This document shows, in pieces, positions 7,944 to 15,214 of a DNA stretch of 32,896 nucleotides. Position 1 is the stretch's first letter. The number at the start of each line of letters is the position of its first letter. A program made the translations under genes and the position numbers. This DNA comes from Streptomyces bicolor (lineage in GTDB: Bacteria > Actinomycetota > Actinomycetes > Streptomycetales > Streptomycetaceae): positions 1-32,896 of the forward strand of contig NZ_JOFS01000055.1 in the NCBI RefSeq assembly GCF_000719285.1. The letters are read 5' to 3'. The notes beneath the pieces are model-generated. The model saw nothing but the letters and a program-made list of their open reading frames with translations, made no database searches and was not told the DNA's origin.

Positions 7944-8460
7944 CGGCAGCGGGAGCGGACCCGCCGGCACCTGGTGCGGGCCAACTCGGTGGCGGAGGCG
8001 ATGCAGTGGACGCTACTGCGTCCCGTGCCGCGCAGGCTCGGCCCGGTGCGAGCCGCCGGGTTCTACGAGGCAGGGGAGGGCGGCACGCTCGTCGGCGGGG
8101 ATCTGTACGACGTGTGCGAGACGCCCTGCGGGGTACGGGCGATCATCGGCGACGTCCGCGGCAAAGGGCTGGACGGGGTCCAGACGGTCGCGGCGGTACT
8201 GGGCAGCTTCCGGGTGTCGGCCCCGCCGGACGGCGGAGAGGTACGGATCGTCGACCGCGGCCACCCCGCACCGCTGGTGATCGGCCCACACGGCGCCCGG
8301 CGGCTGCTCACGACGCCGGCACTGCCCTTGGGGCTCGGCGCACTGGCACCGGACGGAGAGGCCACGACGATGCACCCGCTCGCCCCGTCGGAAGTGCTCG
8401 TCCTGCACACCGACGGCGTGAGCGAGGCGCGCGACGCGGACCACTGGTCGGCGCGCTCCG
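7944..8460 (+). pseudogene. PP2C/SpoIIE-type serine phosphatase, truncated and internally deleted
   Basis: The frame reads RQRERTRRHLVRANSVAEAM, then LLRPVPRRLGPVRAAGFYEA, then GGDLYDV, IGDVRGKGLDGVQTVAAVLG, RGHPAPLVIGP and LHTDGVSEARD. These are the PP2C-type SpoIIE motifs in order, with the metal-binding aspartates in GGDLYDV, GDVRGKG and TDGVSEA. Three parts are missing: the N-terminal membrane segment usual for this Streptomyces subfamily, about 35 residues between LGSFR and GGEVRIVDRGHP, and the final D-D-x-ALLV motif. The open frame runs on to 8720 but loses similarity near 8450. Compare the intact phosphatase at 11407. Confidence 0.75.
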
Positions 8461-8634
8461 ACAATGACCACCGGGCCGTACTGGCGCTGTCAGTTGAGGA
8501 CGTGACACCGCCGCGACAGGCCCCACGGGACCCCGGCTCAGCTGCCCGGGCCCCGCGTCACCGGCAGTCAACGGCGCTGCCTCCGCCGGTAGAGCTCGGC
8601 CTGGCCGCTTCCCGCTCCCGGAGGCGACGTGGGA

Positions 8635-9216
8635 TCAGCCTTGATACCAAGCAGGCTCGAAGTCGATGCCCAAGCGCTGGAGGAGACCTTCCCGCTGCTC
8701 GGGCGAGGCCAGGACCATGATGTCGTCGTCGAGATCTGGGCCCTCCTGCTCGACGCAACGGAATTCCCGTGGGTCGTCATCGGCCCTGAGCGCTTCGATG
8801 GCCACCCTGGCTGCTCCCATGTCGAGGTAGTCGTTCGACTCCTGCTCGACGCCGAAGGAAAGCGGCTTGCCGTTGCATTCGAAATGCATCGTCCCCAGGC
8901 CGCAGTCTTCGTCGTCCGGGTTGTCCTTCTCGAAGCGGTAGTTGGCGACGGTGACCTTGCCTCCGGTGAGGGATGCGGCCTCGTTCAGAAGCCATTCGTA
9001 GTGTGCGTCGGCGAAGTCGACGTCATCGGAGTGGATGGAGACAGCCACGTCGAAGGATTCGAGGGCACTGGCGATGTCATAGCGTCGCTCGATCAGCTCG
9101 GTCGCGTACCTGGCGGCCTCGTCCAGGACCCTTTTGGCCTTCTCTTCGCTGATCATTCCGAGTTCGATGAGAACTTCGGCTATCCGCACGTGGGTTATCG
9201 ATCGGCTGCGCGTCAT
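8635..9216 (-). CDS. Hypothetical acidic protein
   Basis: 193 residues from ATG 9216, with AGGA 8 nt upstream; ATG 9225 is an alternative. No family recognised. The chain is acidic and soluble with no signal peptide. It opens with a helical region (ITHVRIAEVLIELGMISEEKAKRVLDEAARYATELIERRYD) and continues with an alpha/beta pattern (VAVSIHSDDVDFADAHYEWLLNEAA, VTVANYRFEKD, LGTMHFECNGKPLSFGVEQE). Codon use is visibly less GC-rich than in the neighbours, with more AAG/GAA and mixed third positions, which hints at separate acquisition. Small acidic orphans of this type are often immunity or antitoxin proteins, but no toxin partner is visible. Confidence 0.7.
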   Translation of the reverse strand: MTRSRSITHVRIAEVLIELGMISEEKAKRVLDEAARYATELIERRYDIASALESFDVAVSIHSDDVDFADAHYEWLLNEAASLTGGKVTVANYRFEKDNPDDEDCGLGTMHFECNGKPLSFGVEQESNDYLDMGAARVAIEALRADDDPREFRCVEQEGPDLDDDIMVLASPEQREGLLQRLGIDFEPAWYQG

Positions 9217-9289
9217 GGGGGCCATCCTGTCAGCGGGCCGAACGGGTGTTGAGCGTGGTTCAGTCGTCGGGGCCGATCCACACTTGCGT

Positions 9290-9304
9290 CTGACGTAGCG
9301 TCAG
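9290..9304. promoter_or_regulatory. Palindrome upstream of the repeat-protein gene
   Basis: CTGACG-TAG-CGTCAG, a perfect 6-bp inverted repeat with a 3-bp centre, about 140 bp before ATG 9443 and 75 bp upstream of the acidic gene's start. It is placed to be an operator for either gene. No regulator is assigned. Confidence 0.3.
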
Positions 9305-9442
9305 CCAGCAACTCGACGTGGTGGCTGGTGCGGGCAGCGGCATGTGAGCCCCTATTCGGGTGCTTGTATGCACGGCGACGCTTCTCGCAGGTGGGCCGGC
9401 GGCATACCTCTGGCGAACACACACCGATCGAAGGAGACGTTC

Positions 9443-9745
9443 ATGCGTGCACCATCCGTGCTGGCCGCCGTCGCTCTCGCCGGGACCGTTCTGCTCGGCG
9501 GCGCAGGCCAGGCCCTCGCCGGCGAGGAAGACATGGGTATCGGCGGAAGCGATTTCGGGAGCAGCACGCAGGCCGCGCCCGGGTTCGGCCAGGAAGCCTC
9601 AGGCTCGGAGCAGGCCGCGCCCGAGTTCGGCCCGCAGGCCTTTGGCTCGGAGCAGGCCGCGCCCGAGTTCGGCCCGCAGGCCTCTGGCTCAGAGCAGGAC
9701 GCGTCCGGTTTCGGCCAAGGTGGATCTGTTTTCGATCTCAGCTGA
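9443..9745 (+). CDS. Small secreted tandem-repeat protein
   Basis: 100 residues with a textbook Sec signal peptide: MRAPSVL, a hydrophobic core LAAVALAGTVLLGG, and the cleavage site GQALA just before GEED (about residue 26). The mature part is short, acidic and low in complexity, made of three to four 14-residue units of the type QAAPEFGPQASGSE. The start is secure: AAGGAG lies 6 nt upstream of ATG 9443. There is no LPxTG or membrane anchor, so it is probably released or bound non-covalently to the envelope. A very strong hairpin terminator follows, making this a monocistronic unit. Function unknown; related Streptomyces secreted repeat peptides are poorly characterised. Confidence 0.8.
   Translation: MRAPSVLAAVALAGTVLLGGAGQALAGEEDMGIGGSDFGSSTQAAPGFGQEASGSEQAAPEFGPQAFGSEQAAPEFGPQASGSEQDASGFGQGGSVFDLS
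9569..9730 (+). repeat. 42-bp tandem repeats inside the secreted-protein gene
   Basis: Three head-to-tail 42-bp units at 9569-9610, 9611-9652 and 9653-9694, plus a diverged fourth partial unit to about 9730. Units 2 and 3 are almost identical in DNA, which indicates recent slippage or recombination. Each encodes 14 residues, so copy number can change without breaking the frame. Confidence 0.85.
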
Positions 9746-9764
9746 CGGCTGGCCTTGCCTCCGT

Positions 9765-9805
9765 TTCCTGCCTCGCACCGCAATGGTCTCGGTGCGGGGC
9801 AGGAA
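9765..9805 (+). terminator. Strong intrinsic terminator after the repeat-protein gene
   Basis: A 16-bp stem (9765-9780 with 9790-9805) with a single T-G wobble and a 9-nt loop, followed by TCTTT. The 8 bp at the base (TTCCTGCC/GGCAGGAA) and the 7 bp above it (CGCACCG/CGGTGCG) are perfect. It starts 20 bp after the stop at 9745. Confidence 0.9.
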
Positions 9806-9885
9806 TCTTTCCGGTGTGCCGGCCGTGGGCGACCTGCGGGATGCCTTCGCGCAACTGCCAAGGTTCCAGACGGGGTTGTAGGCGT

Positions 9886-10020
9886 GTGACCACGCGGGGC
9901 GACGCCCTGTTCGAGCTCGTGTCGGCGGACGCCGACGCGCTGTTCTGCTCGGACGGGCCGGCGCGGATATTGGTCAACCTGCTCTCGCGCCAGAGCACCG
10001 CCGCGGACACCGAGCCTGTG
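9886..10020 (+). pseudogene. IS701-like DDE transposase, N-terminal remnant
   Basis: From GTG 9886 the frame reads TTRGDALFELV and then CSDGPARILVNLL. The next frame over continues exactly where expected with LAPEHRRGH (9984-10010). Together these match the N-terminus of a common Streptomyces transposase group (DALFELVDALLCADGPVRSLVELSLAPEHRRGHGALY type). A frameshift near 9980 and loss of everything after about 45 codons make it a relic. The whole catalytic core is absent. It lies just beyond the 3' end of the broken FMN reductase gene. Confidence 0.7.
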
Positions 10021-10039
10021 TGTCGGGGCACGGCCCGGT

Positions 10040-10621
10040 GAGCGTGGTGGTCAGGCGGCCGTCGTGACGGCCGGGGCGCAGGCTCGCGAGAACGGTGCTC
10101 CAGGCGACGACCTCGTCGAACAGCGAGTTCAGCTGGGGCAGTTGGTGGCCGCCGGGCTTGAAGACGGAGTAGTGCTCGAAGTCGGTGGCCAGAGTGAGCG
10201 AGACCTGCTGGCGGACGTCGGCCAGTCTCAGTTCCCCGGCGATCTGGCGCAGGTGTTCAGCGGCACGGACGCCGCCGACGGCGCCGTACGAGACGAACCC
10301 GACGGCCTTGTTGTGCCACTCGGCGTACACATAGTCGAGAGCGTTCCTGAGTCCCCCGGGATGCTGTGGTTGTACTCGGGCGTGACGATGACGTACCCGT
10401 CGAACGAAGCGATCTTCTCCGCCGACTTCCGGGTGTGCTCGTTCTGGTACTGGCCCATCGACGCGGGCATCGACTCGTCGAGGTGGGGCAGCGGGTAGTC
10501 GCGCAGATCGATGAGTTCGTAGTCGGCGTCGCCGCGCCGCTGTTTCCTGCAACCATTCGGCGACCTGTTCGCCATCGCGGTTGGGGCGGGTGCTGCCGAG
10601 GATGATGCCGATCCGGGTCAT
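10040..10621 (-). pseudogene. NAD(P)H-dependent FMN reductase, two frameshifts
   Basis: The family start MTRIGIILGSTRPNRDGEQV AEWLQE is preceded by AGGAG at the right distance from ATG 10621. The text then moves into a second frame (GDADYELIDLRDYPLPHLDE, then YVIVTPEYNHSIPG) and back again (LRNALDYVYAEWHNKAVGF, then SYGAVGGVRAAEHLRQIAGE). The GSTRP flavin-phosphate loop, PEYNHS flavin-binding motif and SYG motif are all recognisable, so the ancestor was a typical flavodoxin-like quinone/azo reductase of about 190 residues. The first shift lies at about 10527-10535. The second fits loss of one G from the G-run complementary to 10353-10357. The C-terminus runs into transposon-derived sequence near 10040. 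Confidence 0.85.
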
Positions 10622-10707
10622 GGTGAACTCCTGTTCATGAGGTGGTGGCGTGCCGAACGGTGGGTGTCGGCGGGCTGCCGTCCGAGGGAAGGACTCGGCG
10701 GGCGCGG

Positions 10708-11118
10708 TCAGCGGTAGCGCAGCCGCGCCTGGCGCGGGATGGCCCCGAACTTGCCGGTCCGGAGGTCGCGGAAGGCCTGTCGGATCTCGGCCTGCGTGTT
10801 CATGACCATGGGTCCGCCCAGGGCGACGGGCTGCCGGATGGGCGGGCCGCTGAAGGTCATGACCACGCTCGGGGTGTCGCCGTCGGCGGTACGCAGACCG
10901 ATGACGGACAGATCCGGGTCCGGTACGGGATCCGACCACGCGGTCTGTCCGGCGGTGACGGCACGTCCGGCGAAGTTCACGGCGCCGGAGAGCATGGTGA
11001 AGAGGGCCCGGTGCCGGCCGGGAAGGACTTGGTCGAGGCTGCGCCCGGGCGCCAGAGTGATCACCGAACCGGAGATCGGCGGCCAGATGCCAGTGGTGAG
11101 CGCCCGGTGCCGGCTCAT
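10708..11118 (-). pseudogene. Pirin family protein, C-terminal part only
   Basis: The frame ends in the hallmark pirin tail: VMVYSGPPI-type (MTFSGPPIRQPVALGGPMVM), NTQAEIRQAFRDLRTGKFG and IPRQARLRYR. Upstream are the cupin strands SVITLAPGRSLDQVLPGRHR and AVNFAGRAVTAGQTAWSDP. The N-terminal pirin domain that carries the metal-binding histidines is absent: the reading frame extends to 11196 but the sequence before about 11118 has no pirin similarity. A pirin followed on the same strand by an FMN reductase is a common actinomycete pair, and here both are broken, so a redox operon was lost. Confidence 0.75.
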
Positions 11119-11406
11119 CGTCCACTGGGAAACGGTCGAGCACCACACCGTCCCGTTCCGCGGCTGCGAGGACTTCGCCCGGTGGCGGGCGCTCACCGGC
11201 CCTCACTTCGCCGCTCCGCCGCGGGTCTCCGTTTCACAGGGCAGCAGGAGCGTTCGGTGAGAGATCCCGTTTCCGGGGTGTTCGAGACCTCCTGAAGTGT
11301 GAGCGCTCCGAAAGGGCCGCCAGTCGTCCGGCGGGCGCGCCTGGCGGACACCTCGTAGGTTGGATGTGAAAACGGTCGCGCCCGTAAAGATCGGCAGGTC
11401 ACGCGC

Positions 11407-12642
11407 GTGACGACAGCGGAGATCGAATTCGAGGAGCTGTTCGACGCCGCGCCGAACCCGTACCTGGTGCTGGACGCCGACCTGGTGATCCGCTACGCCA
11501 ACCGGGCCTACCTCCAGGTCACCGGCAGAACCCGCGATGAGCTGGTTGGGCGGTACGTCTTGGAGGCCTTTCCAGACACGCCCGCCGCACCGGACATGGC
11601 GCGTGACTTCTACGCCTCGCTGCAGCGCGTCCTGGCCTCCCGGCAGCCCGATTCGGTGGCTCCCCAGCGATTCGACATTCCCGTTGCTGACCGCCCAGGT
11701 GCACTCGAGGAGCGGTGGTGGTCGGGGATGTCCAGCCCCGTCCTGGGACCGGACGGCTCCGTGAAGTGGATCATCGCGCGGGCCGAGGACGTCACCGAGT
11801 TCATGCGCACCCCGGGCATGAGTGAGTTCACCCAGCCACTGGGCCCGCAGACGACAGGGATCGCGGCCCAGATGTACGCCCGGTCCCGTGAACTGGAGCA
11901 GGTGAACGAGCAGCTGCGCCAGGCCCATGCCCGCGAACGCGAGGTCGTCCTCACCCTGCAGGAGGTCATGCTCCGCTCGCCCGACCTGGCCAGGCACCGG
12001 AACATCGCCGTGCGCTACCTCCCGGCCACCGGATCACTCAACGTGTGCGGTGACTGGTACGACGTGGTCGATCTGCCTCCCGACCGCTACTCCATCGCCA
12101 TCGGGGACGTCGTCGGCCACGGCCTGCAGGCCGCCGCTGTCATGGGCATGCTGCGCAGCGCCCTGAGCGCAGCCATCCGGGCCGTTCCCGGCCCCGCACA
12201 GGCCCTGGAGGTACTGGGCCTGTACGCCCGGGCGGTCGACGGCGCACTGGCCACCACCGTGGCCAAGGTGCTCATCGACCCGCGCAGCCGACTGATCATC
12301 TACAGCAATGCTGGTCATCCACCGCCCGTGCTGGTCCATCCGGACGGCAGCTGCGAGCTGCTGGACCAGGCAACCGACCCGCCACTGGGCGCCCGACCGG
12401 AACATGTCCCCCGCCCTCAGGCCGGCCTGTCCTACACCCAGGGGGACATCCTCGTGCTCTACACCGACGGGCTCATCGAACGCCGTGACGAAGACATCGA
12501 TGTGGGCCTGGCCCGGCTGACCGACGCCCTCGCCCAGCACAGCACCCGCCCTGTGGAAGATCTCGCCGACGGACTGCTGGCCCACCTGGGCGTCACCGGC
12601 GGCAGTCGCGACGACATCGCCCTCGTCGTCGTCCGCCTGTGA
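11407..12642 (+). CDS. PAS domain - PP2C/SpoIIE serine phosphatase
   Basis: 411 residues. A PAS sensor domain (about 8-130: ELFDAAPNPYLVLDADLVIRYANRAYLQVTGRT) leads through a charged helical linker (155-180: RSRELEQVNEQLRQAHAREREV) into a SpoIIE-type PP2C phosphatase (about 195-411). Metal-site motifs are intact: GDWYDVV (Asp216, Asp219), IGDVVGHG (Asp234), SNAGHPPPVL, LYTDGLIERRD and SRDDIALVVV (Asp402, Asp403). Such proteins dephosphorylate anti-sigma-factor antagonists and so release stress sigma factors when the PAS domain senses redox, ligand or light. GTG 11407 is the likely start. No STAS antagonist, RsbW-like kinase or sigma factor is adjacent, so its partners are elsewhere. It is the intact counterpart of the remnant at 7944-8460. 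Confidence 0.92.
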   Translation: MTTAEIEFEELFDAAPNPYLVLDADLVIRYANRAYLQVTGRTRDELVGRYVLEAFPDTPAAPDMARDFYASLQRVLASRQPDSVAPQRFDIPVADRPGALEERWWSGMSSPVLGPDGSVKWIIARAEDVTEFMRTPGMSEFTQPLGPQTTGIAAQMYARSRELEQVNEQLRQAHAREREVVLTLQEVMLRSPDLARHRNIAVRYLPATGSLNVCGDWYDVVDLPPDRYSIAIGDVVGHGLQAAAVMGMLRSALSAAIRAVPGPAQALEVLGLYARAVDGALATTVAKVLIDPRSRLIIYSNAGHPPPVLVHPDGSCELLDQATDPPLGARPEHVPRPQAGLSYTQGDILVLYTDGLIERRDEDIDVGLARLTDALAQHSTRPVEDLADGLLAHLGVTGGSRDDIALVVVRL

Positions 12643-12841
12643 CTGACTGCGTCAGGACCAGGACTCAGAAACAGCCCCGGGATCCGGCTGGTCAACCATC
12701 TCCGAGCAGAGCCGCCAACCATGGTTGAGCACAAGCCCTCCACCTGCAGCTTCGGACAGGCTGGCCACTTGTCGCTCGAGATCACACGCGTCAAGGAATC
12801 TGATGTCCTGCGTCAGCGACGGTTGAGCCGTGTTCCGTCAG

Positions 12842-13020
12842 TAGGGAATCTTGAGCACACCCGCATGCTGACGCCGCGCCACAGCTGCCGGACGACGTGA
12901 TAGACGGGTGCTGGGTGCGGGGCGCCCGCTTCTCGATCGCCTTTCGTGCGGCGTGAGCTGCGGCTTCGTCCTCGAGAAGGCGACAGACAGTCGCCTGGTG
13001 GCGGCATCCAGAACCCAGTC
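12842..13020 (-). repeat. Decayed copy of the alpha-beta barrel sequence at 28825-29089
   Basis: This 179-bp stretch aligns along its length with 28825-29089. The ends agree (left: AGGGAATCTTGAGCACAC against AGGAAATCTTGAGCACAC; right: ATCCAGAACCCAGTC against ATCCAGCACCCAGTC). It has lost about 86 bp in several internal deletions, so the reading frame on the minus strand (starting DWVLDAA) is destroyed. The flanking sequences differ, so only this unit is shared. Confidence 0.85.
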
Positions 13021-13110
13021 ACGGTTGTCAGTCGGCAGCGGTTCCCACACGGCCCCCCGCGCGATCATCGGTCGGCGTGGCCAGGCCCAAGGCGCACGGG
13101 CAGGCGATGA

Positions 13111-13755
13111 TCAAGACACGGCAAGGAACTCCACCTGGTCCTTGCCTCGAGCGATCTCACCGTCTACCGCCATCTCCATCCCGCCCGGGCCGCCGACGGC
13201 ACCTGGTCCACCCCCGTGGAACTTCCCAAGGCCGGCGGCTACCGCGTCTTCGCAGACTTCAAGCCCCAGGGCGGCGAGGCGCTCACCCTCGGCGCGGACC
13301 TCGCGGCGTCGGGAGCGTACGAGCCCGCTGAACTGCCCGAGCGCAACACGACGGCCAGGGCCGACGGATACGAGGTGGAACTCGACGGCAACCTGACCCC
13401 GGGCAAGGCCAGTGACCTGACGCTGACCGTGACAAGGGACGGCAAGCCGGCCCGGGACCTTCAGCCCTGCCTGGGCGCCTACGGCCACCTGGTGGCCCTG
13501 CGCTCCGGTGACCTCGCCTACCTGCACGTCCACCCCAACGGCGAGCCCGGAGACGGCAAGACCCAGCCCGGCCCCGAGGTCTCCTTCTCGGCGACGGCGC
13601 CCAGCGCCGGCGCGAACCGCCCGTTCCTGGACTTCCAGCATGAGGGCAAGGTCCGTACGGCAGCCTTCACGGTGCATGCGGGCGGAGTGGTGGACGAGGC
13701 CGAGCAGCCCTCGCAGGCAGAGCCTGCCGAGGAAGAGGTCGGGCACGCACACTGA
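13111..13755 (+). pseudogene. Secreted/periplasmic metal-associated protein, N-terminus lost
   Basis: Open from just after a TGA at 13108. It reads HGKELHLVLASSDLTVYRHLHP, PVELPKAGGYRVFADFKPQG, LGAYGHLVALRSGDLAYLHV HPNGEPG and LDFQHEGKVRTAAFTV, with a His-tipped C-terminus (GHAH). These are the two beta-sandwich repeats of an actinomycete secreted protein family seen near metal-efflux genes, each carrying an H-LHP or HVHP pair. The expected signal peptide and first strand are missing, and GTG 13216 (the first in-frame start) would remove a further strand. A perfect terminator follows, so the 3' end of the original transcription unit survives. Confidence 0.6.
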
Positions 13756-13758
13756 GGC

Positions 13759-13793
13759 GCGAGGCCCGCACCGGGCTCCGGTGCGGGCCTCGC
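13759..13793 (+). terminator. Perfect 15-bp hairpin terminator
   Basis: 15-bp perfect stem (GCGAGGCCCGCACCG at 13759-13773 with its complement at 13779-13793), loop GGCTC, no T-run. It starts 4 bp after the stop codon at 13755, a common Streptomyces terminator form. Confidence 0.85.
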
Positions 13794-13999
13794 CCGAATC
13801 GGCGGCCAGTTCACGTCGATGTAGGCGGTGAGGTGGGTGGTGGCCGACAGGCTCCCGTCGCCGTCGTTGTGACGGCGACCGTGCGTGAAGACGCTCCTTC
13901 TGGAGGCCGCCGAGGCACACTCGCCGCAGCAAACAAGCCATTGCCTGACGAGTTAACCCAGCGTTCGGCACTCGTGGTCGATCACTGCCAACGAGCCGC

Positions 14000-14011
14000 T
14001 AGGATCACGGC
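14000..14011 (+). promoter_or_regulatory. -10 box TAGGAT with probable leaderless start
   Basis: TAGGAT (14000-14005) is a consensus Streptomyces housekeeping -10. ATG 14012 follows after exactly 6 nt and there is no ribosome site, so transcription should start at the A of the ATG. A short inverted repeat CTCGT/ACGAG (13971-13975, 13991-13995) flanks the expected -35 region. Confidence 0.6.
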
Positions 14012-14467
14012 ATGGTTACGGCTTGGTCGCTCTGGCGCATCGTCAGGACCCGCTCGGATGCGGGTCCGCTGCTGCGCGTCCTGACCTTGGCCGTGCTCCT
14101 GTCCGGCTTCCTCGTGACGCACGGCATCCACGTGGAGAGTGTCCAGGGACACCTCTCCACCAGCGCAACCACCCCCGCCCTTCAGGTCGATGGCGTTCAC
14201 CGCGCAGCCGACGAGCCTGCGCGGCTGTTGGCCACCGACTCCGAGGATCATCATGGCGGCCACGCGACGCCACACCCTGGCGAGCACTGCGCGTCCGGAC
14301 AGCCTCAGCAGGGTTCTGCCCTGGTGTCGCCCTGCTTTGCAGCGTCGGTTCGCGAATCGAGCAGTTCCTACGACGCCTCAACCGTGCGCGGGCCGACCGT
14401 CGGTAGGCCCATGGACGGCGCGTCTCCCGTGGCTCTGAGAGCAGCCTCCGTGGTGCAGCAGGTCTAG
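14012..14467 (+). CDS. Small His-rich membrane protein (DUF6153-like)
   Basis: 151 residues. A basic N-terminus (WRIVRTRSDAG) and one strong membrane helix (LLRVLTLAVLLSGFLVTHGIHV) lead into a His-rich extracytoplasmic tail (DSEDHHGGHATPHPGEHCAS). The layout, with one membrane segment ending in a His and then an HHxxH...HxxxHC cluster, resembles the DUF6153 class of short Streptomyces membrane proteins. The cluster looks suited to metal binding, which is inference. A consensus -10 box is placed for leaderless expression. The next gene encodes a protein of the same architecture, suggesting a functional pair. Confidence 0.6.
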   Translation: MVTAWSLWRIVRTRSDAGPLLRVLTLAVLLSGFLVTHGIHVESVQGHLSTSATTPALQVDGVHRAADEPARLLATDSEDHHGGHATPHPGEHCASGQPQQGSALVSPCFAASVRESSSSYDASTVRGPTVGRPMDGASPVALRAASVVQQV

Positions 14468-14644
14468 GAGTACGGACTCCCCCTACTGACCTGCCGACTG
14501 TCACCGGTTCGGCTGGTATCGCGCGACGAGCGTCCTGTTCCGTGTTCATGATGGGTCGTCACGTTCGTCGAAGCCGTCCTGCCCCACCCATGTCTGCGCC
14601 TCACTCCGTCCTTGCCGGAGACGTGGCAGCAGCACGGAGGATCT

Positions 14645-15076
14645 GTGCCGACACATTCCCGTACGCACGCGCACGCCCCATGGGTCCCATGCGGCGCACC
14701 CTCATGGCGCCGACTGGTCTCGGCGATCCGCGGCGCCTTCGTGATGGCGCTCATTCTGTGCGCCGTCCTGCATGGCGCGTCTGAGGAGACGCACGCGTCG
14801 GTGTCCGCCACGGCCGGATCCTCGGCGACGGCTGGAGGCGAGGACCCTCATGGCCCCCACGCTCCCCACGGGGCCGAGGACTGTGCGGCGGACGTGATCG
14901 TGCGTACCGCGGCTCAGTCGAGTGAGGACCCTCCCCTCGGCGCGCTGGCCGTCGGCGTACTCCTTGCCGTGTCCCTGTCGCTGGGACGACCCCTCGTACG
15001 GCATGAACGCCGTAGACGTCGCAGCACGCGCCCTGGCCGCGCGGCGCTCGTCGTCACGTCGCGGTGGCGGATCTAG
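14645..15076 (+). CDS. Second small His/Cys membrane protein of similar architecture
   Basis: 143 residues from GTG 14645, fixed by GGAGG 4 nt upstream (14636-14640). The N-terminus is His/Pro-rich (THSRTHAHAPWVPCG) and is followed by a membrane helix (GAFVMALILCAVLHG), a polar loop with an H/C cluster (EDPHGPHAPHGAEDC), a second helix (LGALAVGVLLAVSLSLG) and a basic tail (RHERRRRRSTRPGR). This predicts two spans with the cluster outside and both ends inside. The loop motif HxxHxxHxxxxC parallels that of the protein at 14012. No enzymatic motif. Together they may form a small metal-binding or sensory membrane unit (inference). It precedes the PLP enzyme on the same strand. Confidence 0.6.
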   Translation: MPTHSRTHAHAPWVPCGAPSWRRLVSAIRGAFVMALILCAVLHGASEETHASVSATAGSSATAGGEDPHGPHAPHGAEDCAADVIVRTAAQSSEDPPLGALAVGVLLAVSLSLGRPLVRHERRRRRSTRPGRAALVVTSRWRI

Positions 15077-15150
15077 ACCACTCGCTCGCAGCCGACCGAC
15101 TTCGCGGCTGCCGCGTGCCCATTGGCCTGAGCGGACTCTTGGTCTGCCTT

Positions 15151-15204
15151 ATGGCCATGGCGCGCGAGATGAACCCGCATCCGGTATTCATCGAGCGAGA
15201 GTGA
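15151..15204 (+). CDS. Possible short leader peptide before the PLP synthase
   Basis: ATG 15151 (or the in-frame ATG 15169) to TGA 15204 encodes 17 or 11 residues ending [11 protein letters not shown], 10 bp before the synthase start. The synthase itself has only a weak, distant ribosome site (GAGAG), so translational coupling from this short frame is possible. The frame also extends upstream to GTG 15064, overlapping the end of the preceding gene. No family known; evidence is positional only. Confidence 0.25.
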   Translation: MAMAREMNPHPVFIERE

Positions 15205-15214
15205 ACACATAGAC

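Noticed and set aside
7893..8720. 275-codon frame taken as an intact SpoIIE phosphatase
   Set aside because: About 35 residues of the core and the last metal-binding motif are missing, and the ends have no similarity. Called a pseudogene instead.
9974..11206. 410-codon minus-strand frame read as one gene
   Set aside because: It strings together the broken FMN reductase, the spacer and an out-of-frame reading of the pirin remnant. The MTRIGI start at 10621 with its own AGGAG shows a separate gene begins inside it.
13803..13880. Minus-strand peptide-like text (SLSATTHLTAYIDVNWPP)
   Set aside because: Protein-like but very short, with no start and no known family, directly after a terminator; not enough to call.
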